From NCBI GenBank assembly GCA_039794565.1, contig JAUQVX010000010.1, positions 1-64,000 on the forward strand: 64,000 bases of DNA, given 5' to 3'. This DNA comes from Gloeomargarita sp. SRBZ-1_bins_9 (GTDB lineage: Bacteria > Cyanobacteriota > Cyanobacteriia > Gloeomargaritales > Gloeomargaritaceae). The translations under genes were made by a program, and so were the position numbers. Each line of letters opens with the position of its first letter. Within the stretch, counting starts at the first letter, position 1. Below are positions 57,283 through 64,000 of the stretch, one piece after another. The notes under the pieces were generated by a model, which was not told where the DNA came from, did no database searches, and worked only from the letters and a program-made list of their open reading frames with translations.

Positions 57283-57789
57283 ATGGCGGCCAAGGAAATC
57301 AGCGGGGAAGAACTGTTACTTCGCTATGCGGAGGGAGAACGGGACTTCACCGGTGCTTACCTCAAGGAAGTAGATCTGAGCAATAAAATTCTCAGCCGGA
57401 TTATATTGGTGGAGGCCAATTTAGAACGGGCCAACCTGATCGGCACCAATTTTTTGGGCGCCAATTTTCGGGGAGCGGTCCTTAACCAAGCGCGCATGTA
57501 TAACTGCAATCTCAGCGGGGCGAATTTGGTGGACGCGCAACTGTGGCGGGTGGACCTGCGGCGGGCCTACCTGCGGGGAGCCAATTTAACGGGGGCCTAT
57601 ATGAGCGAATGTGACCTGAGCGGGGCCAATCTGGGGGATGCGATTTTGAAACTGGCCCGGCTGCGGGACGCCAATCTCACGGAGGTGCGCTGGCGGGGTG
57701 CGGACTTGACCGAAGCGGACCTACGGGGGGCCAAATTGACGGGGGTGGATCTGACCCAGGTTTCCCTAGAGCGGGCGTTACTGCTCTGA
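57283..57789 (+). CDS. pentapeptide repeat protein
   Basis: A 168-residue protein whose residues about 25-165 are A(D/N)Lxx-type pentapeptide repeats, forming a right-handed quadrilateral beta-helix (for example LRRAYLRGANLTGAYMSE). The first 20 residues (GEELLLRYAEGERDF) are helical. No signal peptide, so it is cytosolic. Function of such proteins in cyanobacteria is mostly unknown. Its last 12 bp overlap csaB. Confidence 0.9.
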   Translation: MAAKEISGEELLLRYAEGERDFTGAYLKEVDLSNKILSRIILVEANLERANLIGTNFLGANFRGAVLNQARMYNCNLSGANLVDAQLWRVDLRRAYLRGANLTGAYMSECDLSGANLGDAILKLARLRDANLTEVRWRGADLTEADLRGAKLTGVDLTQVSLERALLL

Positions 57790-58827
57790 AGGGTCAAAAA
57801 CTTGCCGGAGCAGTTCCCCGTGGAGGAGCGCCCGGTCGGCCCAGGTTTGGATTTGGGCTGGGGACAGTCCCTCTCCGTTGACATACAGGTCCAGCCACTG
57901 GCGGCTCAGGTCCTGGGGCGTGGGCGGCGGCTGGTGTAAATCCCACCCCGGTACACCTAGATCCTGTTGCAACTGGGACACTTTCGGGTCATAGCTCAGG
58001 CTAAAGCAGCGACAACCGGCAGCAGCCCCCATAACCAACCCGTGGTAGCGCATGGTCACCACCAGGTCCAGATACCGAAACACCCCCTTGAGTTGGGCCG
58101 GATGGGGCGGTTCCAGGAGAGCACTGCGGTCCCCCACTCGCCGTTGCAAATGCTGGGCCAAGGCCCGGTCGGTTGCCGGTTGAAACGGTAGAAACACCAC
58201 CCAAGCCCCAGTCGCTTGTTGGAATTGCCGGAGGGCCAAGGCCAGAACCTCTATCCAAGGGGACGTCAGCAGGGGATGGGGACGCAACACCACGGCCAGG
58301 CGCGGCGCCGGCACATCCCCCAGAGGCCAGTAGGGTTGGTCCGGCAAGGCCCATACCGGGTCCGGGGCCAGCAGAGCGCCACGCCCCCAGCGCCGGAGTT
58401 GTTCGGCTGCCGGTTTGTCCCGCACGCTCACCCCCTGACAGCGCCGGAACACCCAGCCCGCCAAAGCCCGTAACCACCGGCGTTCCAAGGGGCCAATCCC
58501 CTGGGCCCAGGCCACCGTGCGTTTCCCGAGGAGTTGGGCCATCGCCATTAACCCCAGGTAGTACAGGGGACTGGCCCAACTGGTTTTGTCCTGAATCAGA
58601 CTGCCGCCGCCCCAGATGAAACCCTGACTGCGCAGCAACTCCTTGACAACGGCCCCTAGATGCCAACGGTGGCAGGCCGGGACCCCATACTGCTGACGGG
58701 TTATCTCAGGTTGGGCCGAGAGGACAACGGGTTGCACCTGGGCCGGTAGCATTTGCAGCAAGGTGGTCAATAGCGCCTCATCCCCCCCGTTGCCCAAGCC
58801 GTAGTAACCGCACAGCAGCACCCGCAT
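57778..58827 (-). CDS. csaB: polysaccharide pyruvyl transferase CsaB
   Basis: A 349-residue pyruvyltransferase of the CsaB family: N-terminal VLLCGYYGLGNGGDEALL, GGGSLIQDKTS near 88, RYHGLVMGAAAGCR near 270. It adds pyruvyl ketal to cell-wall-linked sugars, which anchor SLH-domain surface proteins. ATG 58827 begins the conserved N-terminus; it is 1 bp after the ftsH2 stop, so the two are translationally linked. The 3' end overlaps the pentapeptide gene by 12 bp. Confidence 0.92.
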   Translation of the reverse strand: MRVLLCGYYGLGNGGDEALLTTLLQMLPAQVQPVVLSAQPEITRQQYGVPACHRWHLGAVVKELLRSQGFIWGGGSLIQDKTSWASPLYYLGLMAMAQLLGKRTVAWAQGIGPLERRWLRALAGWVFRRCQGVSVRDKPAAEQLRRWGRGALLAPDPVWALPDQPYWPLGDVPAPRLAVVLRPHPLLTSPWIEVLALALRQFQQATGAWVVFLPFQPATDRALAQHLQRRVGDRSALLEPPHPAQLKGVFRYLDLVVTMRYHGLVMGAAAGCRCFSLSYDPKVSQLQQDLGVPGWDLHQPPPTPQDLSRQWLDLYVNGEGLSPAQIQTWADRALLHGELLRQVFDPSEQ

Positions 58828-58828
58828 C

Positions 58829-60712
58829 TCAGGCCGGCATCGCCGTTTTCTCCGGCAGAGGTGTGTACTCGGCGACAATCCGCCGGAACTCCTCCCCGTC
58901 AATGGTCTCCTTCTCGATAAGCAGGTCCACCAGCCGGTCGATCACCACCCGGTTTTCGCGAATGATTTGGCAGGCTTTTTGGTAGCAGTCGTTAACGATG
59001 CGCCGCACTTCGGCATCCACCAGGGCCGCCAATTCGTCGGAGTAATCCGAACGAGCCACCAAGTCCCGCCCCAAAAATACTTCCCCCACCTGACCGTCCA
59101 GGGACAACAGCCCAAAATCCGACATGCCAAAACGGGTCACCATTTGCCGGGCCAAGGCCGCCACCTGTTGCAGGTCATTGCCCGCGCCGGTGGTCACCTC
59201 CGATTCGCCGAATACCACCGCTTCGGCTGCCCGACCGCCCAGCGCCCCCGTGATGCGAGCCAACAACTGTGCCCGCGACAGAAGCATCTGCTCTTCCCCC
59301 GGCACGAACCAGGTCAACCCCCGCGCCTGTCCTCGGGGAATCAAGGTCACCTTCTGCACCGGGTCGTGGTGAGGCAACAGAGTGCCCACAATGGCATGCC
59401 CCACCTCGTGGTAGGCAATTAACCGCTTGCTCTTGCTGTCTACTAGGGGCGTGCCCTCCATCCCGGCGATCACCCGGTCAATGGCCGCGTCAATTTCACT
59501 GGCCCCGATGGCTTCTTTACGTCGCCGGGCCGTGAGAATGGCCGCCTCGTTGAGCAAGTTGGCCAGGTCGGCCCCGGAAAACCCCGGCGTCCGTCGGGCG
59601 ATCATTTCCAGGGAAATGGTGTCGTCGAACTTCTTGTTGCGCGCGTGGACCCGCAGGATGGCCAAGCGACCGTTGATGTCCGGTACGTCCACCGTGACCT
59701 GGCGGTCAAAGCGTCCGGGGCGCAACAGGGCCGCATCCAGCACATCGGGACGATTGGTGGCCGCAATCACGATCACCCCCGTATTCCCCTCAAAGCCATC
59801 CATTTCTGTGAGCAATTGATTGAGGGTCTGCTCCCGCTCGTCGTTGCCGCCGCCGATGCCCGCGCCCCGTTGCCGGCCCACCGCATCAATCTCGTCAATA
59901 AACACAATGCAGGGGGCATTTTCCTTAGCCTTGCGGAACAAATCCCGCACCCGGGACGCGCCCACCCCCACGAACATTTCCACAAACTCCGAACCGGAAA
60001 TGCTGAAAAAAGGCACCCCCGCTTCTCCGGCAATGGCCTTGGCCAACAAGGTTTTCCCCGTCCCCGGCGGCCCCACCAGCAACACCCCCCGGGGAATCTT
60101 GGCCCCCACTGCCGTAAACCGCTCCGGCTGCTTGAGAAACGTCACCACCTCCTGCAGTTCCTCCTTAGCCTCATCCACCCCGGCTACATCGTCGAACTTC
60201 ACCCCCGTTTTAGCCTCCATCTGGAACCGCGCCCGAGATCGCCCAAAATTCATGGCCTGGCCCGGCCCACCGGGAAGGGAGTTGGAACGCCGCAACAAAA
60301 ACACCAACCCGCCCAGCAACAGCAGCGGAAACACCAGATTCCCCACCAGCCCCCACAGGGCTAAGTTCGTGTTGCGATGGTTGTGAATATCAAAATCCAC
60401 ATGGGCCTGGCGCAACCGGCTAATCAGCTCCGGCCCGGCTGTCGGCAAATCCACCCGAATCCGCTGGAACCGGCTGGTCAACTCGGGGTCTACAATTTCC
60501 ACCACTGCCGTGCGGCCCCCGTCATACAAATCCATACGCAGCACCTGGCCCGCTTCCAAATACTCCAAAAACCGCCCGTAGGTCATCCGCGCCGTTGCGG
60601 CGTTCAACCCCGTCTCCCGCCAGACCGGCCCCATAGTGCCCTGCCAGAAGAAAAAGCCGATAATCACCACCGGCAACAACCACAGCAACGCCATCCGCCA
60701 CGAAAACTTCAT
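58829..60712 (-). CDS. ftsH2: ATP-dependent zinc metalloprotease FtsH2-like (VAR2 type)
   Basis: A 627-residue FtsH closest to Synechocystis slr0228 (FtsH2), starting [11 protein letters not shown]. Membrane helices about 5-22 and 112-132; Walker A GPPGTGKT, Walker [14 protein letters not shown], zinc motif HEVGH at 435-439. FtsH2/FtsH3 hexamers degrade photodamaged D1 in photosystem II repair. ATG 60712 has GGAG about 8 nt upstream; the frame extends to 60826 without family support. csaB follows 1 bp downstream. Confidence 0.94.
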   Translation of the reverse strand: MKFSWRMALLWLLPVVIIGFFFWQGTMGPVWRETGLNAATARMTYGRFLEYLEAGQVLRMDLYDGGRTAVVEIVDPELTSRFQRIRVDLPTAGPELISRLRQAHVDFDIHNHRNTNLALWGLVGNLVFPLLLLGGLVFLLRRSNSLPGGPGQAMNFGRSRARFQMEAKTGVKFDDVAGVDEAKEELQEVVTFLKQPERFTAVGAKIPRGVLLVGPPGTGKTLLAKAIAGEAGVPFFSISGSEFVEMFVGVGASRVRDLFRKAKENAPCIVFIDEIDAVGRQRGAGIGGGNDEREQTLNQLLTEMDGFEGNTGVIVIAATNRPDVLDAALLRPGRFDRQVTVDVPDINGRLAILRVHARNKKFDDTISLEMIARRTPGFSGADLANLLNEAAILTARRRKEAIGASEIDAAIDRVIAGMEGTPLVDSKSKRLIAYHEVGHAIVGTLLPHHDPVQKVTLIPRGQARGLTWFVPGEEQMLLSRAQLLARITGALGGRAAEAVVFGESEVTTGAGNDLQQVAALARQMVTRFGMSDFGLLSLDGQVGEVFLGRDLVARSDYSDELAALVDAEVRRIVNDCYQKACQIIRENRVVIDRLVDLLIEKETIDGEEFRRIVAEYTPLPEKTAMPA

Positions 60713-60891
60713 CACCGAACTCCTGCCAAGGGCGTAGAGAACCTTAAAAATTTGTTTATTATTCTTAATACTAACGCTAAACCATGCCGATGGCGAGCGC
60801 TCAGGGTCGGATATTTGGGTAGTCACCCCCGAGATGCCTCGCCTAGGATGAAGATGGAGTTCCCGACGGAGCGACGGGTTGGGCGCGCGAC

Positions 60892-61821
60892 ATGACCAGT
60901 ACGAACTTTAAGGATTACTATGCGGTGTTGGGGGTTAGCCGGGACGTGTCGCCTGAGGAATTGAAGCGGGTGTACCGGCGGTTGGCACGGCAGTATCACC
61001 CGGACGTCAACCCTAACAATCCGGCGGCAGAGGCTCGGTTCAAGGAGATTAACGAGGCCTACGAGGTGCTGTCGGACCCGGAGAAACGCCGCAAGTATGA
61101 CCAGTATGGACGCTACTGGCAGCAAGTGGGGGACCGGGGCGCCGGCCCAGACATACACATGGACTTCGATTTTGACTTTGGCCGCTACGCCACCTTTGAG
61201 GATTTCATCAACGAATTGCTCGGGCGCATGGGTGGCCCCACCACTGGTCGCAGTACCCGTTACCAGACCTATCAAACTTACACACCGCGCGAGGTGCCTG
61301 TTACCTTGACCTGGGGGGAAGCCTTCCGGGGTACGGAAAAGTCCCTGCAAGTGGGGGGCGAAACCATCCGGGTACGGATTCCGGCAGGCGTCAAACCGGG
61401 CACCAAAATTCGCGTACGGGGACAAGGGCCGGTGCAACCGTTGACCGGACAGCGGGAAGACCTGTTCCTCATCGCCCAGTTGCCGGATCATCCCTTCTTC
61501 CGGTTTGAGGAGGGCACCAGTAACTTAACTGCCGAGGTACCTATCACCCCGGACGAAGCGGTGCTGGGCGCCAAGATCGAAGTCCCTACCCCCGATGGCC
61601 CAGTAACGGTGACCGTGCCGGCGGGTATCCGCTCGGGACAAACGCTGCGGTTGCGGGGGAAAGGCTGGCCCCAGGCCCAAGGGGGTCGCGGCGACCTACT
61701 CCTGAAGGTGCAAATCGTCCCGCCCAAGGACCTGTCCCCCACCGAGCGGGAGCTGTACGCCAAATTGGCCGGCATCCGCACCTTCAACCCCCGCCGTCAC
61801 CTCCAGGGAATGACCCTCTAG
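60892..61821 (+). CDS. DnaJ-like co-chaperone without zinc finger (CbpA/type II)
   Basis: A 309-residue J-protein: J domain about 8-72 with HPD in QYHPDVNP, a G/D-rich linker, and two C-terminal substrate-binding beta domains (about 120-300). The CxxCxGxG zinc-finger repeats of DnaJ are absent, giving a type II/CbpA-like protein. Partners Hsp70. Divergent from ftsH2 by 179 bp; the 3' end shares CTAG stop overlap of 4 bp with the metallophosphoesterase. Confidence 0.92.
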   Translation: MTSTNFKDYYAVLGVSRDVSPEELKRVYRRLARQYHPDVNPNNPAAEARFKEINEAYEVLSDPEKRRKYDQYGRYWQQVGDRGAGPDIHMDFDFDFGRYATFEDFINELLGRMGGPTTGRSTRYQTYQTYTPREVPVTLTWGEAFRGTEKSLQVGGETIRVRIPAGVKPGTKIRVRGQGPVQPLTGQREDLFLIAQLPDHPFFRFEEGTSNLTAEVPITPDEAVLGAKIEVPTPDGPVTVTVPAGIRSGQTLRLRGKGWPQAQGGRGDLLLKVQIVPPKDLSPTERELYAKLAGIRTFNPRRHLQGMTL

Positions 61822-63020
61822 GCCACGCAGAGTTCAGCGCTCAGGTGCCGTTCACACTCCCGCTGCTCACGAGCGCTCAGACGGTCCACATCCCGGCGCA
61901 ACACCACCCCATTGTGCCCGGCAATGTAACGGGGTAAGAGGGTTTGGTCAATCACCCGCATCGTCTGCATGTCGTAGGTGGTGTAGGTGGTCAGTTCGGG
62001 GCTGTCAAAGCGAATGTCCAGGATGGTCAGGGTTTTCCAAGGGGGGGTGTTGCCCGCCAGCAGGGGTCGAGGACCAGCGCCCAAAATCCCCATGTGCAAT
62101 AGTTGCAACTTCCCCTTGTGGGCCGGGTAGTAGGCGTGGTGATGGCCGCTGATGTAGGTGTGCACGTTGTACTTCTCCAGCATGGCCCGCAGTTGGTCGG
62201 CGTTTTCCATCACTTCCCCCGGGTCGTTACGCCCAACAGCCACCGCGTACAGGGGTAAATGGCCCAGTAAAATGCGCATTTTGGCCTGTTGCGCCCGGGG
62301 ACTGGCCAGGGACTTTTCCACCCATGCTAACTTTTCCGGGGGGATGTGGTGGGAAGAGCCATCCCACACCAGGAAGAAAATGTCCTTGAACTCAAAGGTG
62401 AAGTAGAAGGGAAATTCGTACTTATCCACGAAATTCAGGCCCGGGTCGTGCTGCGGGTCGCGCCAGTATTCCGCCGCCACATCCCGCTCCCGCTGGAACA
62501 AAAAGGTTTTGGTGACGCTCAGGGCGCTGGAGGCATCGTGGTTGCCGATGGTAAAGCCGTAGGGAATCTTCAACCGGCGAATGGGGGCGGCTACTGTGCG
62601 GTCAAAGGCTTCCCACATAGCCCGCAGTTGCGCCTCGGTCAAGGAGGGAAATTGCCCCGCCACCATGTCCCCGCTGCACACAATCATGTCCGGCTGCCAA
62701 AAGGGAATGAGTTTAATCGCCCGGGTGACCTCCGGCGCATAGGTGGTGGCTCCGTAGGCATCGTTGAGGTCGCTAATCACCATCAGGCGCACGTCCCCCC
62801 GGGGCGGGTTTTGGATTTGGCCAAATTGGGCTAGGACTTCTCGGGTTTCCGGGGGAAGTTCGGGGGGACGGGAGGCAGCGGCGGTCGGCGTAGGGGATGC
62901 TGGTGAAGAATTCACGGGTACCTGTGGCGTGAACCCCAGCAGGGCGTGGACCCCCAAGGCCAAACTGACCCCCACCACCAGTCCCCACAGGACCTGCAAA
63001 CTCAACCGGCGCCAGCCCAT
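61818..63020 (-). CDS. exported metallophosphoesterase
   Basis: A 400-residue calcineurin-like phosphoesterase with an N-terminal membrane/signal segment (about 8-30) and a Pro/Ser-rich linker. Metal motifs: SDLND near 83 (Asn where DxH is usual), CSGDMV near 115, TIGNHD near 157, GHLPLY and SGHHHAYY further on. Binuclear metal enzyme of the envelope; substrate unknown. ATG 63020 has GAGGGG upstream. A TATATT box at 63049-63054 (minus strand) may drive it. Confidence 0.85.
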   Translation of the reverse strand: MGWRRLSLQVLWGLVVGVSLALGVHALLGFTPQVPVNSSPASPTPTAAASRPPELPPETREVLAQFGQIQNPPRGDVRLMVISDLNDAYGATTYAPEVTRAIKLIPFWQPDMIVCSGDMVAGQFPSLTEAQLRAMWEAFDRTVAAPIRRLKIPYGFTIGNHDASSALSVTKTFLFQRERDVAAEYWRDPQHDPGLNFVDKYEFPFYFTFEFKDIFFLVWDGSSHHIPPEKLAWVEKSLASPRAQQAKMRILLGHLPLYAVAVGRNDPGEVMENADQLRAMLEKYNVHTYISGHHHAYYPAHKGKLQLLHMGILGAGPRPLLAGNTPPWKTLTILDIRFDSPELTTYTTYDMQTMRVIDQTLLPRYIAGHNGVVLRRDVDRLSAREQRECERHLSAELCVA

Positions 63021-63048
63021 GATTTCACCCCTCAACCCTCTTGCCATG

Positions 63049-63054
63049 AATATA
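63049..63054 (-). promoter_or_regulatory. candidate -10 box for metallophosphoesterase
   Basis: TATATT on the minus strand 29 bp before ATG 63020; divergent from the TATAAT at 63091. Confidence 0.35.
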
Positions 63055-63090
63055 GCACCCGTAGCTGTCATCAGGGCCGGTCCATCGCAG

Positions 63091-63096
63091 TATAAT
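63091..63096 (+). promoter_or_regulatory. consensus -10 box for right-edge pentapeptide gene
   Basis: Exact TATAAT, 40 bp before ATG 63137, in the 116 bp divergent spacer. No consensus -35. Confidence 0.45.
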
Positions 63097-63136
63097 TGCA
63101 GGCAAAATCCGGTATTTTGGCAGGGGAGAGTCGGCC

Positions 63137-64000
63137 ATGCGGACAGCGGTGTGGGGTGTTCTGGCTATCGGGTTGGGTTTCATGGTGGGGCCACGGCTAC
63201 AGGCGGCCAATCCAGACCATCTCCAGCAATTGACTAGCACTAATCAATGCCCCAAATGTGATTTGTCAGGGGCGGATTTGCGGGGGATGGTCCTGGCGGG
63301 TGCCAATCTGGGGCATGCCAATCTTCAAGGGGCAAATTTGACCGGCGCCAATTTGGAAGGGGCCAAGCTATTTAACGCCAATTTACAGGGGGCTAATTTG
63401 GGCAACGCCAACCTCAAACAGGCGGATTTGGGCAATGCTAATCTGAGCAAGTCGGTGTTGATTCGCGCCAATTTAGAGCGGGCCAATTTGAACGGGGCCA
63501 ACCTGGCCTATACGGATTTCAGTGAAGCCAATTTGCGGCGGGCGTCCCTGAGTTTGGCGACGTTGGCAAAGGCGAATCTGGCGGAGGTGAACCTGAGGGA
63601 CGCTGACCTGACCGGTGCGGTGTTGACGGGGGTGAACTTGTCCCAGGCGCGCTTGACCCATGCGGTGCTCAACCAGGCCAAGTTGGACGGGGCGGATCTG
63701 ACGGATGCCCACCTGGAAGGGGTACGCCTGCGGGGGGCCAGTTTGGTGGGGGCCTTGTTGCCGCGGGTGCGCCTGCAACGGGCGGAACTGGTGGAGGCCA
63801 AATTGGGGGGCACCAATCTGCGGGAGGCGGATTTGCGCCAGGCGGATTTGACACGGGTGGATTTGACGGGAGCACGGTTGGACCGGGTGGATTTATCCCA
63901 GGCGAATTTGGAGGGGGCAACCTTACGTCAGGTGAGTCTAGTCAGCGCGAATTTGCCCTCGACGAACCTCACCCAAGCGGACCTGAGCAACAGCGATTTG
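63137..64000 (+). CDS. exported pentapeptide repeat protein, partial at right edge
   Basis: At least 288 codons without a stop, continuing past the window. Residues about 1-24 form a signal peptide (VWGVLAIGLGFMVGP, cut near LQAA). A short CPKC motif near residue 38 precedes more than 45 pentapeptide repeats (ADLRG, ANLGH, ANLQG). The CPKC-DLSGADL arrangement recurs in exported cyanobacterial pentapeptide proteins. Location is therefore probably periplasm or thylakoid lumen, unlike the cytosolic pentapeptide protein at 57.3 kb. Confidence 0.85.
   Translation, partial: MRTAVWGVLAIGLGFMVGPRLQAANPDHLQQLTSTNQCPKCDLSGADLRGMVLAGANLGHANLQGANLTGANLEGAKLFNANLQGANLGNANLKQADLGNANLSKSVLIRANLERANLNGANLAYTDFSEANLRRASLSLATLAKANLAEVNLRDADLTGAVLTGVNLSQARLTHAVLNQAKLDGADLTDAHLEGVRLRGASLVGALLPRVRLQRAELVEAKLGGTNLREADLRQADLTRVDLTGARLDRVDLSQANLEGATLRQVSLVSANLPSTNLTQADLSNSDL

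Overview
The window is chromosomal DNA from a cyanobacterium. The evidence is a set of lineage-diagnostic genes: the NblS/Hik33 high-light kinase, BciB-type divinyl chlorophyllide reductase, Psb32, FtsH2, FtsH3 and FtsH4 of the photosynthetic FtsH family, ClpC, an HmpF-like pilus-motility protein, a minC-minD-minE cluster and a phytochrome-related (cyanobacteriochrome) taxis receptor. Base composition is GC-rich, genes are tightly packed, and I noticed only one HIP1 octamer (GCGATCGC, 43149-43156). This would suit an early-branching, possibly thermophilic unicellular cyanobacterium (Thermostichus/Gloeomargarita-like). That placement is inference. I saw no rRNA, tRNA, CRISPR, IS element, phage or plasmid functions.

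Layout. 1-8 kb: AI-2E-type permease, a GT2 glycosyltransferase, the cell-division operon (NTF2-like exported protein, minC, minD, minE), divergent arginine decarboxylase speA, then tsaD. 8-18.7 kb: transglutaminase-core membrane protein, alpha/beta hydrolase, PmbA/TldE-like protein, clpC with a clear terminator, recG, yidC. 18.7-29 kb: GT4 glycosyltransferase coupled to bciB; outer-membrane barrel plus Tat-exported GH5-like hydrolase; GT-C-like membrane protein; nblS; bolA; two small exported or lipid-binding proteins; cdsA. 29-39.4 kb: a very large MCP with five tandem DXCF-type cyanobacteriochrome GAF domains, ftsH3, an ABC1/UbiB kinase, a sodium:solute symporter and a ferredoxin. 39.4-53.6 kb: mutS2-tilS, the hmpF-like gene divergent from two CheY-like regulators, a redox operon (ferritin-like protein, grx, gshB), ftsH4, an ATP-grasp/alpha-E pair, a possible small ORF, and a SmtB-type zinc sensor with an exported protein. 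53.6-64 kb: pnp, psb32, comB, pentapeptide protein, csaB downstream of ftsH2, a DnaJ-like protein, a metallophosphoesterase, and a pentapeptide protein that runs off the right edge.

How the genes relate. Themes are photosystem upkeep (ftsH2/3/4, psb32, nblS, bciB), light-directed surface motility (five-GAF MCP, HmpF, two CheY proteins) and envelope polysaccharide or lipid work (GTs, GH5, csaB, cdsA). Within a strand, neighbours are often coupled by 1-7 nt overlaps or 1 nt gaps. Convergent genes overlap at their 3' ends in nine of twelve cases, three of them by exactly 4 nt through a palindromic shared stop (CTAG or TTAA).

The most notable item is the 29.2-33.4 kb receptor. Each of its five GAF domains carries both the DPCF cysteine and the Cys-His chromophore cysteine, always 28 residues apart, the spacing known in TePixJ. 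The domains are spaced alternately 172 and 179 residues, giving a 351-residue two-GAF period.
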